A DNA stretch of 64,000 nt from Candidatus Aenigmatarchaeota archaeon (lineage in GTDB: Archaea > Aenigmatarchaeota > Aenigmatarchaeia > CG10238-14). The stretch spans positions 1 through 64,000 of the forward strand of contig JAOAJH010000003.1 in NCBI GenBank assembly GCA_026414305.1, in the 5' to 3' direction. The first letter of the stretch is position 1; the number at the start of each line of letters is the position of its first letter. Made by a program: the position numbers and the translations under genes. This document shows positions 34,474 through 42,494 of this stretch, one piece after another. The notes under the pieces are model-generated. The model had not been told where the DNA came from. It did no database searches and saw only the letters and a program-made list of their open reading frames with translations.

Positions 34474-35349
34474 TCACCTTATTCTTCTGATAGGAAGCCC
34501 ACGTTGTTTTATTTCTTTTGTTTCCTGTAAAATATCAGGCCATAATTTTACAAGTTCTGAAAAAGCAGACATTTCTTGAGATATTATTCCGTTTATTCTT
34601 TTTTCCAATCTTTCTGGATTAAATTCACAGAATTCATACAAAATATCATTAACAAATTGGTGATAATATTCTGACCATTCTGGTTTTTCTTTCACTAATC
34701 TTTGTGCCTTTTCATAAAAAACTTTATTCCTATCTATAATTTCACCTACATATTTAGGGCTTGTCCTAATTTCACTTTCATCCATAGTTATGTTCAATCC
34801 ATTTGCGTTTATTTTTGACAAAAGCGCTATTTTTAAAAATGCCGTAATTTCCTCATTAAGTAAATTATGAGCCAAAGATGCCCTATTGTATGGATTTCTT
34901 TTATGTGTCAAAATTGCATTGACATGTGCAGACGCGTATTCTGGCGATTTGTATAAAAACACTCTATTACTATAATCTTCAAATCTTAAAATTGTTGGTA
35001 TGTTTGGTGGTAAACCATTTGTGTTATCATAACCTGCAACTCCACAATCAAATCTCCAATTCTCCTTTGTTATGAAAGGTCTGTAAGCGTTAATAACATA
35101 AAACCTCGAGGCGTCATTTTCCATGACAAGTATTGGGTTCAAGAAAAATTCTTCAGAATAGTCCTTTGCATCTATATCTGGAGATCCTGTCCTGAAAGCT
35201 TGTACCATCAAAATAACTGTTTCACGAGGAATTATACCAGGATTGACTTTGACATAGTTTCCATTAACCTTCAGTATATTTTCTTTTGTGTTATTTGTCA
35301 ATGGGTCCATCATACTGTCGACCGCATTTATTCCAACCAAAAAATTCAA
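34474..35349 (-). CDS. Glycosyltransferase-like protein, apparently lacking its proper start
   Basis: From TTG 35349 the frame encodes 291 residues, but upstream codons to about 35468 continue a plausible GT2-like N-terminus: KVSFILLASENDFVYLND, then VIQAYLDV, leading into NFLVGINAVDS. No start codon fits that extended protein, and an in-frame TAA lies immediately before it, so the gene looks cut at its 5' end. Downstream there are no clear DxD or other diagnostic motifs, and the C-terminal 100 residues are helical. It is coupled to the GT4 gene. Family assignment is tentative. Confidence 0.5.
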   Translation of the reverse strand: MNFLVGINAVDSMMDPLTNNTKENILKVNGNYVKVNPGIIPRETVILMVQAFRTGSPDIDAKDYSEEFFLNPILVMENDASRFYVINAYRPFITKENWRFDCGVAGYDNTNGLPPNIPTILRFEDYSNRVFLYKSPEYASAHVNAILTHKRNPYNRASLAHNLLNEEITAFLKIALLSKINANGLNITMDESEIRTSPKYVGEIIDRNKVFYEKAQRLVKEKPEWSEYYHQFVNDILYEFCEFNPERLEKRINGIISQEMSAFSELVKLWPDILQETKEIKQRGLPIRRIR

Positions 35350-35407
35350 TTCAGAAACTTTCTTACCGAGAACATCTAAATATGCTTGTATAACATCATT
35401 TAAATAA

Positions 35408-35701
35408 ACAAAATCATTTTCAGAAGCCAGAAGAATAAATGATACTTTAGATTGCCGAGAATGCGAATATTATTTGGTTGGGAGTGACGATTTTAATACA
35501 TACAAAAACCTTGTACATGAATTAAATCATCTTTTTGATTCTTTTGGTGATGTAATAGAGGGATTTGCTCTTTTAGTCGAATACATGCTATTAGGGATTT
35601 TTCCATTTGAAGAGTCATTAAGAGGTTTGCAAAGTTATTATAAATTATATGAAATGAGAAGAAATGGAATCGAATATGTTGTTGGTTTTTTCCCAAAATG
35701 A
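35408..35701 (+). pseudogene. Gene fragment with a HExxH-type motif
   Basis: The plus frame is open from 35408 and encodes CRECEYY, then NLVHELNHLFDSFGD, where HELNH fits a zinc-peptidase HExxH motif. The only start codon is a TTG at 35474. Its left end is antisense to the 5' end of the glycosyltransferase-like gene, and its right end is antisense to the end of the methyltransferase fragment. It therefore looks like a piece of another gene caught between two truncated genes. A short intact gene cannot be excluded. Confidence 0.4.
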
Positions 35702-36651
35702 ATTCTATATTTTTTATACAAAGTATATTTATTTCCATTTTTAACAACCTCAATATCATCATTTTCTAAGAGTTTTTTACAATTTTCAAAACTATTTCTC
35801 CATACTCCTTCTTCCCCAAATTTATTTATTGGAATTATTTTTTTCCATCCTTTTTTCTCTTCCAAAGATAATTCAAGTGTTTTTTCGTTTATATAAAATG
35901 GAAAAAATTGTGTAGGTCTATCTTTTCTTCTTGAAGCGAAACCACTCTTTTGTAAAGGTATTCTTTTATAAAAAGATTTACCATCATTATACAAAAAATT
36001 ATGATTATCGTCTTCAGAAATAGGTAAATTTTGGATTTCTACATTTTTAATATTTTTAGCATAAAATAAATAATATTCATGAGTAGTTGATAAATATTTA
36101 CTAAAAGTTCTGCCTTGAGGATTATGTTCTACGCAAACAATACCAATTCTATTATTCTCCCCAAAAATCTCATCTAAAAGTAAACCTATTGCAAACAACT
36201 CATTATCATCAATAGTACAAATAAGAACGCCATCTTGTTTTAATAAATTCTTAGCTAACTTTAACCTCTTTTCCATCATACTTAACCATTTGCTGTGTCT
36301 CCATTGATCATTCATATCAACATAATCGTTGTTATATTTCCAATCTCTTGCACCAGTATTATATGGCGGATCAATGTAAATAACATCAATCTTCCCTTTA
36401 TGTGTATAATTCAAAACAGATAAAGCGTGATAATTATCTCCTTCAATTAGTATATTTGTCGGCTTGTCTTTATCTGTTATTATTTCTTTACTTTTCTCCT
36501 CTGTTAAGATAGGCAATTTTTCCTTACACATCAAAGCTACTTGCTCGGGTTTATCTTCCCAAACAATACCGTATTTCTTTTGTTTCTTGAATTTTTCCAA
36601 TTCTTTTATTAAATCTTCTTTTGTCCACTTGCTATAATCTTTTTTAGCCAT
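35638..36651 (-). CDS. DNA methyltransferase (type III Mod-like), C-terminally truncated
   Basis: An N6-adenine/N4-cytosine methyltransferase of the beta class. The catalytic motif IDPPYNTG is followed by a Mod-type segment (DWKYNNDYVDMNDQWRHSKW) and later by TYSIPFLL. Full Mod proteins are usually 550 residues or more, with the SAM-binding FxGxG motif after the catalytic motif; here the chain stops at 337 residues soon after FGKKPTTY and before that motif. No res gene is adjacent. Probably an inactive remnant. Confidence 0.78.
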   Translation of the reverse strand: MAKKDYSKWTKEDLIKELEKFKKQKKYGIVWEDKPEQVALMCKEKLPILTEEKSKEIITDKDKPTNILIEGDNYHALSVLNYTHKGKIDVIYIDPPYNTGARDWKYNNDYVDMNDQWRHSKWLSMMEKRLKLAKNLLKQDGVLICTIDDNELFAIGLLLDEIFGENNRIGIVCVEHNPQGRTFSKYLSTTHEYYLFYAKNIKNVEIQNLPISEDDNHNFLYNDGKSFYKRIPLQKSGFASRRKDRPTQFFPFYINEKTLELSLEEKKGWKKIIPINKFGEEGVWRNSFENCKKLLENDDIEVVKNGNKYTLYKKYRIHFGKKPTTYSIPFLLISYNL

Positions 36652-36767
36652 AATTATTCAGTATATATCTAAAAATAAATTAGTAATATTGATTACTATG
36701 GTAGAAATTATTAGGCAAATGCCCATTTTGTGGTAAAGAAGGAATAAAATTAACATATTATCCACCT

Positions 36768-36998
36768 GTGTTAAAATCTAAAACAAGCAGAACATCATCA
36801 AATTCAAAAACTGTTTTCTATAAAACCAAAGAAAAATATGAAGTTTCTTCTGAATGTTCTAATTGTGGAAAGAAAGCTAAAGAAATACAAAAAGCGTTGA
36901 ACGAAGGTAAAAAAGATCCAGAAAAAGAGAAAGAAATACTAAAACGCTTGGAAGAGCAAGGTTTGATAAAAGGCGAAATAAAAACAAAAATAAGGTAA
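36768..36998 (+). CDS. Zinc-ribbon protein, probably with a disrupted start
   Basis: From GTG 36768 the frame gives 76 residues, including CSNCGKKAKEIQKAL and a charged helical tail. Upstream in the same frame, codons from 36705 read KCPFCGKEGIKLTYYPP, which supplies the other half of a four-Cys zinc site, but a TAG lies at 36702 and no start fits. An ATG at 36698 in another frame would join if one base were removed. The intact protein would be about 100 residues. Function unknown; similar zinc-ribbon proteins are seen in archaeal accessory regions. Confidence 0.55.
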   Translation: MLKSKTSRTSSNSKTVFYKTKEKYEVSSECSNCGKKAKEIQKALNEGKKDPEKEKEILKRLEEQGLIKGEIKTKIR

Positions 36999-37017
36999 AA
37001 CCACAATATATTTCTAT

Positions 37018-37326
37018 ATGGTAGAAATAGAGGAAATCGAGAAGGTATCGCAGATATTCGCCTCACCCAAGAGGCTGATGCTGCTGCATTTCCTTACCAA
37101 CGAGCCTATGGGTTATGGCTCTATAAGGAGGAAGTTCAGGGAGATAGAGATACCATTCAATTCCTCTGAAATCTACAAGTCATTGAAAGTTCTGGTTGAT
37201 AGCGGCTGCGTCATAAAGAAAGAGACGAAGTATGTGATAACGGCGAGAGGGATGAAGGCTGTCGAGCTTTCAAGGCAGGTTCTTAATGAAGAGCCGAAGG
37301 AGCCTAGGATGAGGATGGAATTTTAG
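37018..37326 (+). CDS. Winged-helix transcriptional regulator, ArsR-like
   Basis: A 102-residue winged helix: KVSQIFASPKRLMLLHFLTN opens the fold, SSEIYKSLKVLVDSGCV is the recognition region, and KYVITARGMKAVEL is the wing and dimer helix. Its codons are clearly richer in G and C than the surrounding genes, suggesting recent transfer. The start codon lies in a TATATGGTAGAAAT sequence similar to one before the zinc-ribbon gene, so it may bind its own start region (inference). Confidence 0.8.
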   Translation: MVEIEEIEKVSQIFASPKRLMLLHFLTNEPMGYGSIRRKFREIEIPFNSSEIYKSLKVLVDSGCVIKKETKYVITARGMKAVELSRQVLNEEPKEPRMRMEF

Positions 37327-37342
37327 CAATATTTCTTTATAT

Positions 37343-37395
37343 TTACTATAGAAATTTTTCATCATTCACAAGTCGTGTATTTTTTCCTATAGTAA
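37343..37395. repeat. Inverted repeat TTACTATAG/CTATAGTAA between convergent genes
   Basis: Nine-base perfect arms at 37343-37351 and 37387-37395, extended by A/T-rich near matches, face each other across a 35-base loop. The right arm overlaps the end of the convergent small gene. It could be a bidirectional terminator or a binding site for the nearby winged-helix protein. Confidence 0.5.
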
Positions 37396-37592
37396 TATAT
37401 TATACCAACAAGCCTGATAGGAACAATAACCGAATTTCCGTAAGAATCCCTGAACTTTATCGCCGTCTCTTCGTTGCCATTGAATTTTTTCACAAAACAC
37501 GCATCCCTCCCTCCGTCCTTGAACCACTGCGACACCCTGATCCATTTCTTCGGGAATTTCAAATAACCCAATCTCCATGCTATAGTCCACAC
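37362..37592 (-). CDS. Hypothetical protein of foreign base composition, 76 residues or fragment
   Basis: The frame reads coherently (KFPKKWIRVSQWFKDGGRDA, then NEETAIKFRDSYGNSVIVP) and uses G+C-rich codons like the adjacent winged-helix gene. GTG 37592 is the first usable start, but the frame is open about 12 codons further, so it may be the 3' part of a longer gene. No family is recognised. Confidence 0.45.
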   Translation of the reverse strand: MWTIAWRLGYLKFPKKWIRVSQWFKDGGRDACFVKKFNGNEETAIKFRDSYGNSVIVPIRLVGIIYYYRKKYTTCE

Positions 37593-37690
37593 TATCGGCT
37601 GCTTTAGTGCTTGATCAGCTGGTATGTCTTATCTCGGAAATAATAAGCCTGCCAATATAGACCAAAAATCAGTGCATTTAGAAAGCAACA

Positions 37691-37785
37691 TGCTCCCGCC
37701 GGGATTTGAACCCGGGTCTCAAGCTCGAGAGGCTTGCATCCTTGACCGGTTTGTCCTTGGTTTTACCAATCTAGACTACGGGAGC
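37691..37785 (-). tRNA. tRNA-Glu (CTC) with a 20-base insertion in the D-loop
   Basis: Acceptor GCTCCCG/CGGGAGC with discriminator A, anticodon arm CAAGC-CTCTCGA-GCTTG (anticodon CTC), T arm CCGGG-TTCAAAT-CCCGG. Between the conserved GG of the D-loop and TCAAGGAT lie 20 extra bases (TAAAACCAAGGACAAACCGG). Removing them leaves a 75-base tRNA whose D-arm aligns position by position with typical archaeal tRNA-Glu. The insertion is flanked by a GGT repeat, so its exact ends are ambiguous. Confidence 0.88.
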
Positions 37786-37841
37786 CAAGCTTGCAAATAA
37801 TTAATATTTGAAAATATCTTTAAAATTAATTGGTTTTCGCT

Positions 37842-38597
37842 ATGATGGACACTCACTGCCACTTGACATATAAAGGCCTTGACGAAATAAAGGATCAAGT
37901 TATAGCAGAAGCAAGAAAAGATATGTTTGGCATAGTTACATGCGGCTTGCCTGAAGATGCTGACAAAGCATTGCATCTGTCAGCAAAATATCCTGATTTT
38001 GTTCATGTCACTCTAGGTTTGCATCCAACAGATGTTTTGCACATGAGCGATGAGCAGATAGAAAGCTACAAACAGTTCATAACAAAAAACAAAGCCAAAA
38101 TAATAGCAATAGGCGAAATAGGATTAGACTATCACTGGATAAAGGACGAAAAGGATATAAAAAAGACAAAGATTGTTTTTGTTGATTTTATATATCTTGC
38201 CAAGCAGCTCAACCTGCCTATAATTTTGCATTCAAGAAAGGCAGAAGAAGATGTACTTAAGATAATTGTTGACAATGATGTAAGAAATGCCACTTTTCAT
38301 TCATACACAGGCAACATCACTTTGGCTAGGCAAATAATTGAAGAAGGTTATTACATATCAATAAACACAAACATAATTAACTCAAAAAACAGCAAAAAAA
38401 TAGCCAAGTCGTTACCGCTGGAAATGCTGCTCACAGAAACAGATTCACCTTTTCTCTCGCCTTTTCCTGGAAAGCCTAATGTGCCTCAGAATGTTAAGCT
38501 CGTCGTTGAAACAATAGCAAAGTTAAGAGGGGAAAGATTTGATGAAGTAAATCAAACCCTTTTGGAAAACTGCAAGACTTTTTTCAACATTGAGTAA
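37842..38597 (+). CDS. tatD: TatD-family metal-dependent hydrolase
   Basis: A TIM-barrel deoxyribonuclease-type enzyme. Metal ligands are visible in MDTHCHL, IGEIGLDYHW, LHSRKAEEDV, FHSYTGN and TETDSPFLSPFPG. Length fits the family (about 250 residues). It probably acts in DNA degradation or repair. ATG 37842 or 37845 is the start; an in-frame TTG lies slightly upstream. Its 3' end overlaps the next, convergent gene by 46 bases. Confidence 0.9.
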   Translation: MMDTHCHLTYKGLDEIKDQVIAEARKDMFGIVTCGLPEDADKALHLSAKYPDFVHVTLGLHPTDVLHMSDEQIESYKQFITKNKAKIIAIGEIGLDYHWIKDEKDIKKTKIVFVDFIYLAKQLNLPIILHSRKAEEDVLKIIVDNDVRNATFHSYTGNITLARQIIEEGYYISINTNIINSKNSKKIAKSLPLEMLLTETDSPFLSPFPGKPNVPQNVKLVVETIAKLRGERFDEVNQTLLENCKTFFNIE

Positions 38598-39178
38598 ATC
38601 CTGTCTTTTAGAAGCATTAATGATGCCAAGATTATGATTATTAAAGTAAATGATATGGAAGCTGATGACATGCTTGGCGATATTGCTCTTGCTGTCAGTT
38701 CTTGATTGCTTGCAAAGAATGCTAATAGAGGCAGAGAAATGGCTAAAGATGCTATGGCATAAGTTTTGTTTTTTCGAAGAACATTTAACAACCTCTTTTC
38801 AAGCTGATCAGCATACTCCCTTGTTCCATCAATTCTTGTCAAAAATTTTTCAGGATTTTCTTCATCTTTCAGCTTATCCAAAATTTGTCTTTGTGTATAA
38901 ACTCCTTGCTTTATATCATCAGTTCTAAATCCCAAATTATTACCGTATCTATCTAGCCCTTCAGATAATTTAGATTGAAGTACATACAACCCGGTTAAAA
39001 ATGCTTTCATATATTCAGGTTTTATTTCTTTTTTTTGCCTGTAAAGCTGTTCTAAATGTTCTGTTAATTCTCTTATGCCTTTGCTTAGATCATACAAATC
39101 TTGAACATAATTACCTGTTCTATCTATTTGCAAAGAATTTAGCTGCTTAAATCTATTATAAACTTCATTAGCGTCCAT
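38552..39178 (-). CDS. Hypothetical membrane protein, 208 residues
   Basis: The first 135 residues are helical and charged. Two membrane segments follow, around residues 141-157 and 173-192, and the end is basic. No family is recognised. It is divergent from the S6e gene and overlaps tatD at its 3' end. Function unknown. Confidence 0.62.
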   Translation of the reverse strand: MDANEVYNRFKQLNSLQIDRTGNYVQDLYDLSKGIRELTEHLEQLYRQKKEIKPEYMKAFLTGLYVLQSKLSEGLDRYGNNLGFRTDDIKQGVYTQRQILDKLKDEENPEKFLTRIDGTREYADQLEKRLLNVLRKNKTYAIASLAISLPLLAFFASNQELTARAISPSMSSASISFTLIIIILASLMLLKDRIYSMLKKVLQFSKRV

Positions 39179-39262
39179 AATTAATTATTGCCAGCCTAAT
39201 TTAAAAACCAAACACAAATAATTTAAATATATTAAGAATAAACAATAGAAAGGTGAAATTCA

Positions 39263-39661
39263 ATGGCTGATTTCAAATTCGTCATTTCAGATCCAAAAAC
39301 AAAACAATCATACCCGCTTGTAATCAATCAGGATAAAGCAATTATGCTGCTTAACAAAAAAATAGGAGACAAGTTTGACGGTTCTATTATAGGCTTGAAT
39401 GGATATGAGCTTGAGATAACAGGCGGTACTGACAAGGATGGCTTTCCAATGCTGGCAAGCATACAAGGTGCTGTCAAGAAAAAAATAGTTCTTTCAGGCA
39501 AGCCTGGCTACAAGCCGATTTTAAAAGGACAGAGAAAAAGAAAAACTGTTAGGGGAAACACAATATCAGTTGACACTGCACAAATAAACACAAAAATAGT
39601 CAAATATGGTTCTACTCCTCTTGATCAAGTTTTCAAGAAAGAAGAAAAGGCTGAGGGGTGA
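39263..39661 (+). CDS. rps6e: Small ribosomal subunit protein eS6 (S6e)
   Basis: The family core GSIIGLNGYELEITGGTDKD, GFPM and KGQRKRKTVRGNTIS is present. At 132 residues it is the short archaeal form without the eukaryotic tail. The ATG follows AAAGGTGAAAT. Its stop overlaps the GTG start of aIF2-gamma, a standard archaeal gene pair. Confidence 0.95.
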   Translation: MADFKFVISDPKTKQSYPLVINQDKAIMLLNKKIGDKFDGSIIGLNGYELEITGGTDKDGFPMLASIQGAVKKKIVLSGKPGYKPILKGQRKRKTVRGNTISVDTAQINTKIVKYGSTPLDQVFKKEEKAEG

Positions 39662-40890
39662 TTAATTTCGAAAAACAAGACCCTAGGTTCATACCAGAAA
39701 TAAACATAGGTATGCTTGGGCATGTAGATCATGGAAAGACCACTTTGGTAGAAGCATTAACAGGCAAGTGGACTGACACACATTCTGAGGAGATGGAAAG
39801 AGGTATCACAATCAGGCTGGGTTATGCCGATGTTACTTTTTACAAATGCAAAAAATGCGGAAGCTATTCTGCCATGAACAAATGCATAAAATGCATGTCT
39901 GAGGCAGAGCCAACAAGAACTGTTTCATTTGTAGATGCGCCAGGTCATGAAAGCCTCATGGCTACTGTTTTAACAGCTTCTTCATTGATGGATGGAGCTG
40001 TGCTAGTCATATCAGCAACAGAAAAATGCCCGCTGCCGCAAACAAGAGAGCATCTCACAGCTCTTGAGTTAGTAGGAATAAACAAGATTGTAGTTGTGCA
40101 AAACAAGATTGATCTAGTAAGCAAGGAAAGGGTGATAGAAAGCTACAATGAGATAAAGTCATTTCTCAAAGGAACTATAGCTGAAAAGGCTCCGATAATA
40201 CCAATATCAGCCCAGCAAAAGATAAACATAGAATATGTCATCGAAGCAATAGAAGAGAATATACCAACTCCAAAAAGGGATACAGAAAAGCCGCCAAAAA
40301 TGTTTGTTGCAAGAAGTTTTGACATAAACAAACCTGGCTCAGAGATTGAAAAGCTTGTGGGCGGCATATTAGGCGGTTCTGTTGTTCAAGGCATCCTAGA
40401 AGTAGGGCAAGAAGTGGAGATTGTTCCTGGTATAAGAATAGACGGGCAGTATAGAAAGATAAAGACAAAAATTGTGTCGCTTGAAAAGGCAGGGAAAAAG
40501 CTCAAGCAAGCAGGCCCAGGAGGGTTGCTAGGTGTCATGACAGATCTTGATCCTTATTTGACAAAGGCAGATTCTTTAGCTGGCAACATATTAAGCTTGC
40601 CAGGAAGATATCCAAAAGAGAGATATGAAGTGATGCTTGAAACAAAATTGCTTGAAAGGGTTGTTGGCACAAAAGAGATGGAGGGAATGCAAGACATAAA
40701 GCAGAATGAAGTGCTTATGCTAAACGTCGGTTCATGCAGATCTGTCGGCACTGTGTCAATGGTAAAGGGAAATAAAATAAAACTTCAGCTGAAAATACCG
40801 GTTTATGCCGACAAAGGGGAGAGAGCTGTCATATCAAGGCAGATATTGGGTAGATGGAGACTAATTGGTTATGGCAACATTGCTGATTGA
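39658..40890 (+). CDS. eif2g: Translation initiation factor aIF2 gamma subunit
   Basis: GTPase that brings initiator tRNA to the ribosome. G1 is GHVDHGKT (21-28), G3 is DAPGHE and G4 is QNKIDLV. A four-Cys zinc knuckle (CKKCGS and CIKCMS) sits between G1 and G3, as in aIF2-gamma but not EF-1-alpha. GTG start overlaps the S6e stop. Length (410 residues) is normal. Confidence 0.96.
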   Translation: MINFEKQDPRFIPEINIGMLGHVDHGKTTLVEALTGKWTDTHSEEMERGITIRLGYADVTFYKCKKCGSYSAMNKCIKCMSEAEPTRTVSFVDAPGHESLMATVLTASSLMDGAVLVISATEKCPLPQTREHLTALELVGINKIVVVQNKIDLVSKERVIESYNEIKSFLKGTIAEKAPIIPISAQQKINIEYVIEAIEENIPTPKRDTEKPPKMFVARSFDINKPGSEIEKLVGGILGGSVVQGILEVGQEVEIVPGIRIDGQYRKIKTKIVSLEKAGKKLKQAGPGGLLGVMTDLDPYLTKADSLAGNILSLPGRYPKERYEVMLETKLLERVVGTKEMEGMQDIKQNEVLMLNVGSCRSVGTVSMVKGNKIKLQLKIPVYADKGERAVISRQILGRWRLIGYGNIAD

Positions 40891-40891
40891 G

Positions 40892-41107
40892 ATGATCATT
40901 AAAGCAAGAATTTATCCTAATTCAAAACAAAGCAAGGTTGTTGATGGTGAAACAGTCAAAATTTATGTAACCAAGCCCGCTGAAGATGGCAAGGCAAATC
41001 AAGCTGTGATTGAAATTCTGGCTGATTTTTATAATGTCAGCAAAAGCTGCATAAAAATAGTAAAAGGGATGAAAACAAGGGAAAAGCTAATTGAAATAAA
41101 TGCTTAA
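40892..41107 (+). CDS. DUF167 (YggU-type) family protein
   Basis: A 71-residue alpha/beta protein with the family block KIYVTKPAEDGKANQAVIEI and a preceding beta strand, ending in KGMKTREKLIEI. Molecular role is not established for the family. ATG 40892 lies one base after the aIF2-gamma stop and gives the normal family N-terminus (MIIKARIYPNSKQ). Confidence 0.87.
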   Translation: MIIKARIYPNSKQSKVVDGETVKIYVTKPAEDGKANQAVIEILADFYNVSKSCIKIVKGMKTREKLIEINA

Positions 41108-41132
41108 ATAAGATTACTCTAATTTTTAATTC

Positions 41133-41972
41133 ATGCAAGAGCATATAACAAACAGGTTTCCTAGCAATGTTGAAAGATTTGAAGATGCAGAAGTAGTTGT
41201 ATTTGGCGTTCCATTTGATTCAACTGTTGATTTTCTTGTCGGCACTAGGTTTGGGCCGAAAATAATAAGGGAGGCAGCATGCTTTATAGAGCCGTTTGAT
41301 GTTCAGCTTGAGAAGAATTTGCTTGATGAGGTGAAAATATTTGATGCAGGCGATATTGAGCCTGTGAGAGGCAGTTCTGAGGATACAATAAAAAGGGTTG
41401 AGCAGCAGTTTAAGCAGATAATTGATGCTAAAAAATTTCCTTTGATGCTGGGAGGCGAGCATAGCACAAGTCTAGGTGCTGTTAAGGTTTTGCCTAAAAA
41501 TACAAAGATTGTATGTTTTGATGCGCATTATGATTTGAAAGAAAGATGGGAGGGATCTGAATATACGCACAACACATGGCTGAGGAGGGCTGCTGAATTG
41601 ATAGGGGAGAAGAACATATGCTTGATTGGTGTAAGAACAGGCGACGAGTTTGAGCATGAATTTGGCAAAAATCTTTTGGTTAACCCAACAATAGAGGAGT
41701 TGACTGAGTTTGTTAAAGGCAGCAGCATCTATCTTACAATAGATATGGATGTGTTTGATCCTGCTTATGCACCTGGCGTAGGGACGCCAGAACCTTTTGG
41801 AATGATGCCTGAGTTTGTATTATCGCTAATTGAGTTGATAGCTAAAGCTGGCAAAGTTTTAGGAATGGATGTTGTTGAAACCAGACCATTGGAAGACAGG
41901 AAGACAGAGATATTGGCTGCTAGGTTAATTTTCAAGGTATTAATGTATAGAAAATTAACTATTAAAAAATAG
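41133..41972 (+). CDS. speB: Agmatinase / ureohydrolase
   Basis: Manganese ureohydrolase that converts agmatine to putrescine and urea. Metal-binding motifs are GGEHS, FDAHYDLK and TIDMDVFDPAYAPG. Length is 279 residues. In archaea polyamine synthesis commonly runs through agmatine, and this family often lies near translation factors (aIF5A, aIF2); here it is next to aIF2-gamma. Substrate choice among ureohydrolases is inferred from overall resemblance. Confidence 0.88.
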   Translation: MQEHITNRFPSNVERFEDAEVVVFGVPFDSTVDFLVGTRFGPKIIREAACFIEPFDVQLEKNLLDEVKIFDAGDIEPVRGSSEDTIKRVEQQFKQIIDAKKFPLMLGGEHSTSLGAVKVLPKNTKIVCFDAHYDLKERWEGSEYTHNTWLRRAAELIGEKNICLIGVRTGDEFEHEFGKNLLVNPTIEELTEFVKGSSIYLTIDMDVFDPAYAPGVGTPEPFGMMPEFVLSLIELIAKAGKVLGMDVVETRPLEDRKTEILAARLIFKVLMYRKLTIKK

Positions 41973-42005
41973 TAATATTTAAATATTTAAGTTTTTTTTA
42001 GTTTT

Positions 42006-42494
42006 ATGCAACAAATAAGCACATATATACCAGATAATATGCCAGATGTTTCTGTATTATATACACGTATGAATGAGGCAAAAGTAAAAGGTGATGAGGA
42101 AGAAATAAAAGAATGTATTGCATGTGGCATTAGATTAGGACATTACGATGTAATTGAACATGGATATCAAAGTCTGGAAATAACAAAAAGAGTAAAAAAT
42201 GGAGAAATTGACCCAAAAGATAGATTTACTTTATGGAAATTAGAAAAAATCAAACCCCCAATACCCGAAGAAGATTTAAAAAAAGCCTTTCCTAATGCAT
42301 ACAGAATAAGAGGTTGTGATTTTTTACATATACAATATACGTCTATAAGCAAGATTTACCGTGGACTTTATGGTGAAGATTTTAATAACTACTGTTTGAA
42401 TGGAAAACCTTATTATCTTTTAGATGAAGATGAAAAAAGAATAGTTAATGAGTATTTAATTAGGGAAAAATTATCTTTGCTTGGTTATCAATAG
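42006..42494 (+). CDS. Hypothetical protein, 162 residues
   Basis: A soluble, mostly helical protein. It contains a helical hairpin around residues 20-60 with two Cys (ECIACGIRLG) and a C-terminal half with CDFLHIQYTSISKIYRGLYG. No family is recognised. The ATG is leaderless behind a TATA-like AAATATTTAA. Its 3' end overlaps the convergent MFS gene by 24 bases. Confidence 0.6.
   Translation: MQQISTYIPDNMPDVSVLYTRMNEAKVKGDEEEIKECIACGIRLGHYDVIEHGYQSLEITKRVKNGEIDPKDRFTLWKLEKIKPPIPEEDLKKAFPNAYRIRGCDFLHIQYTSISKIYRGLYGEDFNNYCLNGKPYYLLDEDEKRIVNEYLIREKLSLLGYQ

Noticed and set aside
37362-37600. GC-rich stretch as a structural RNA such as RNase P RNA
   Set aside because: No conserved RNase P core motifs are visible, and one minus frame reads coherently with the same codon bias as the adjacent gene.
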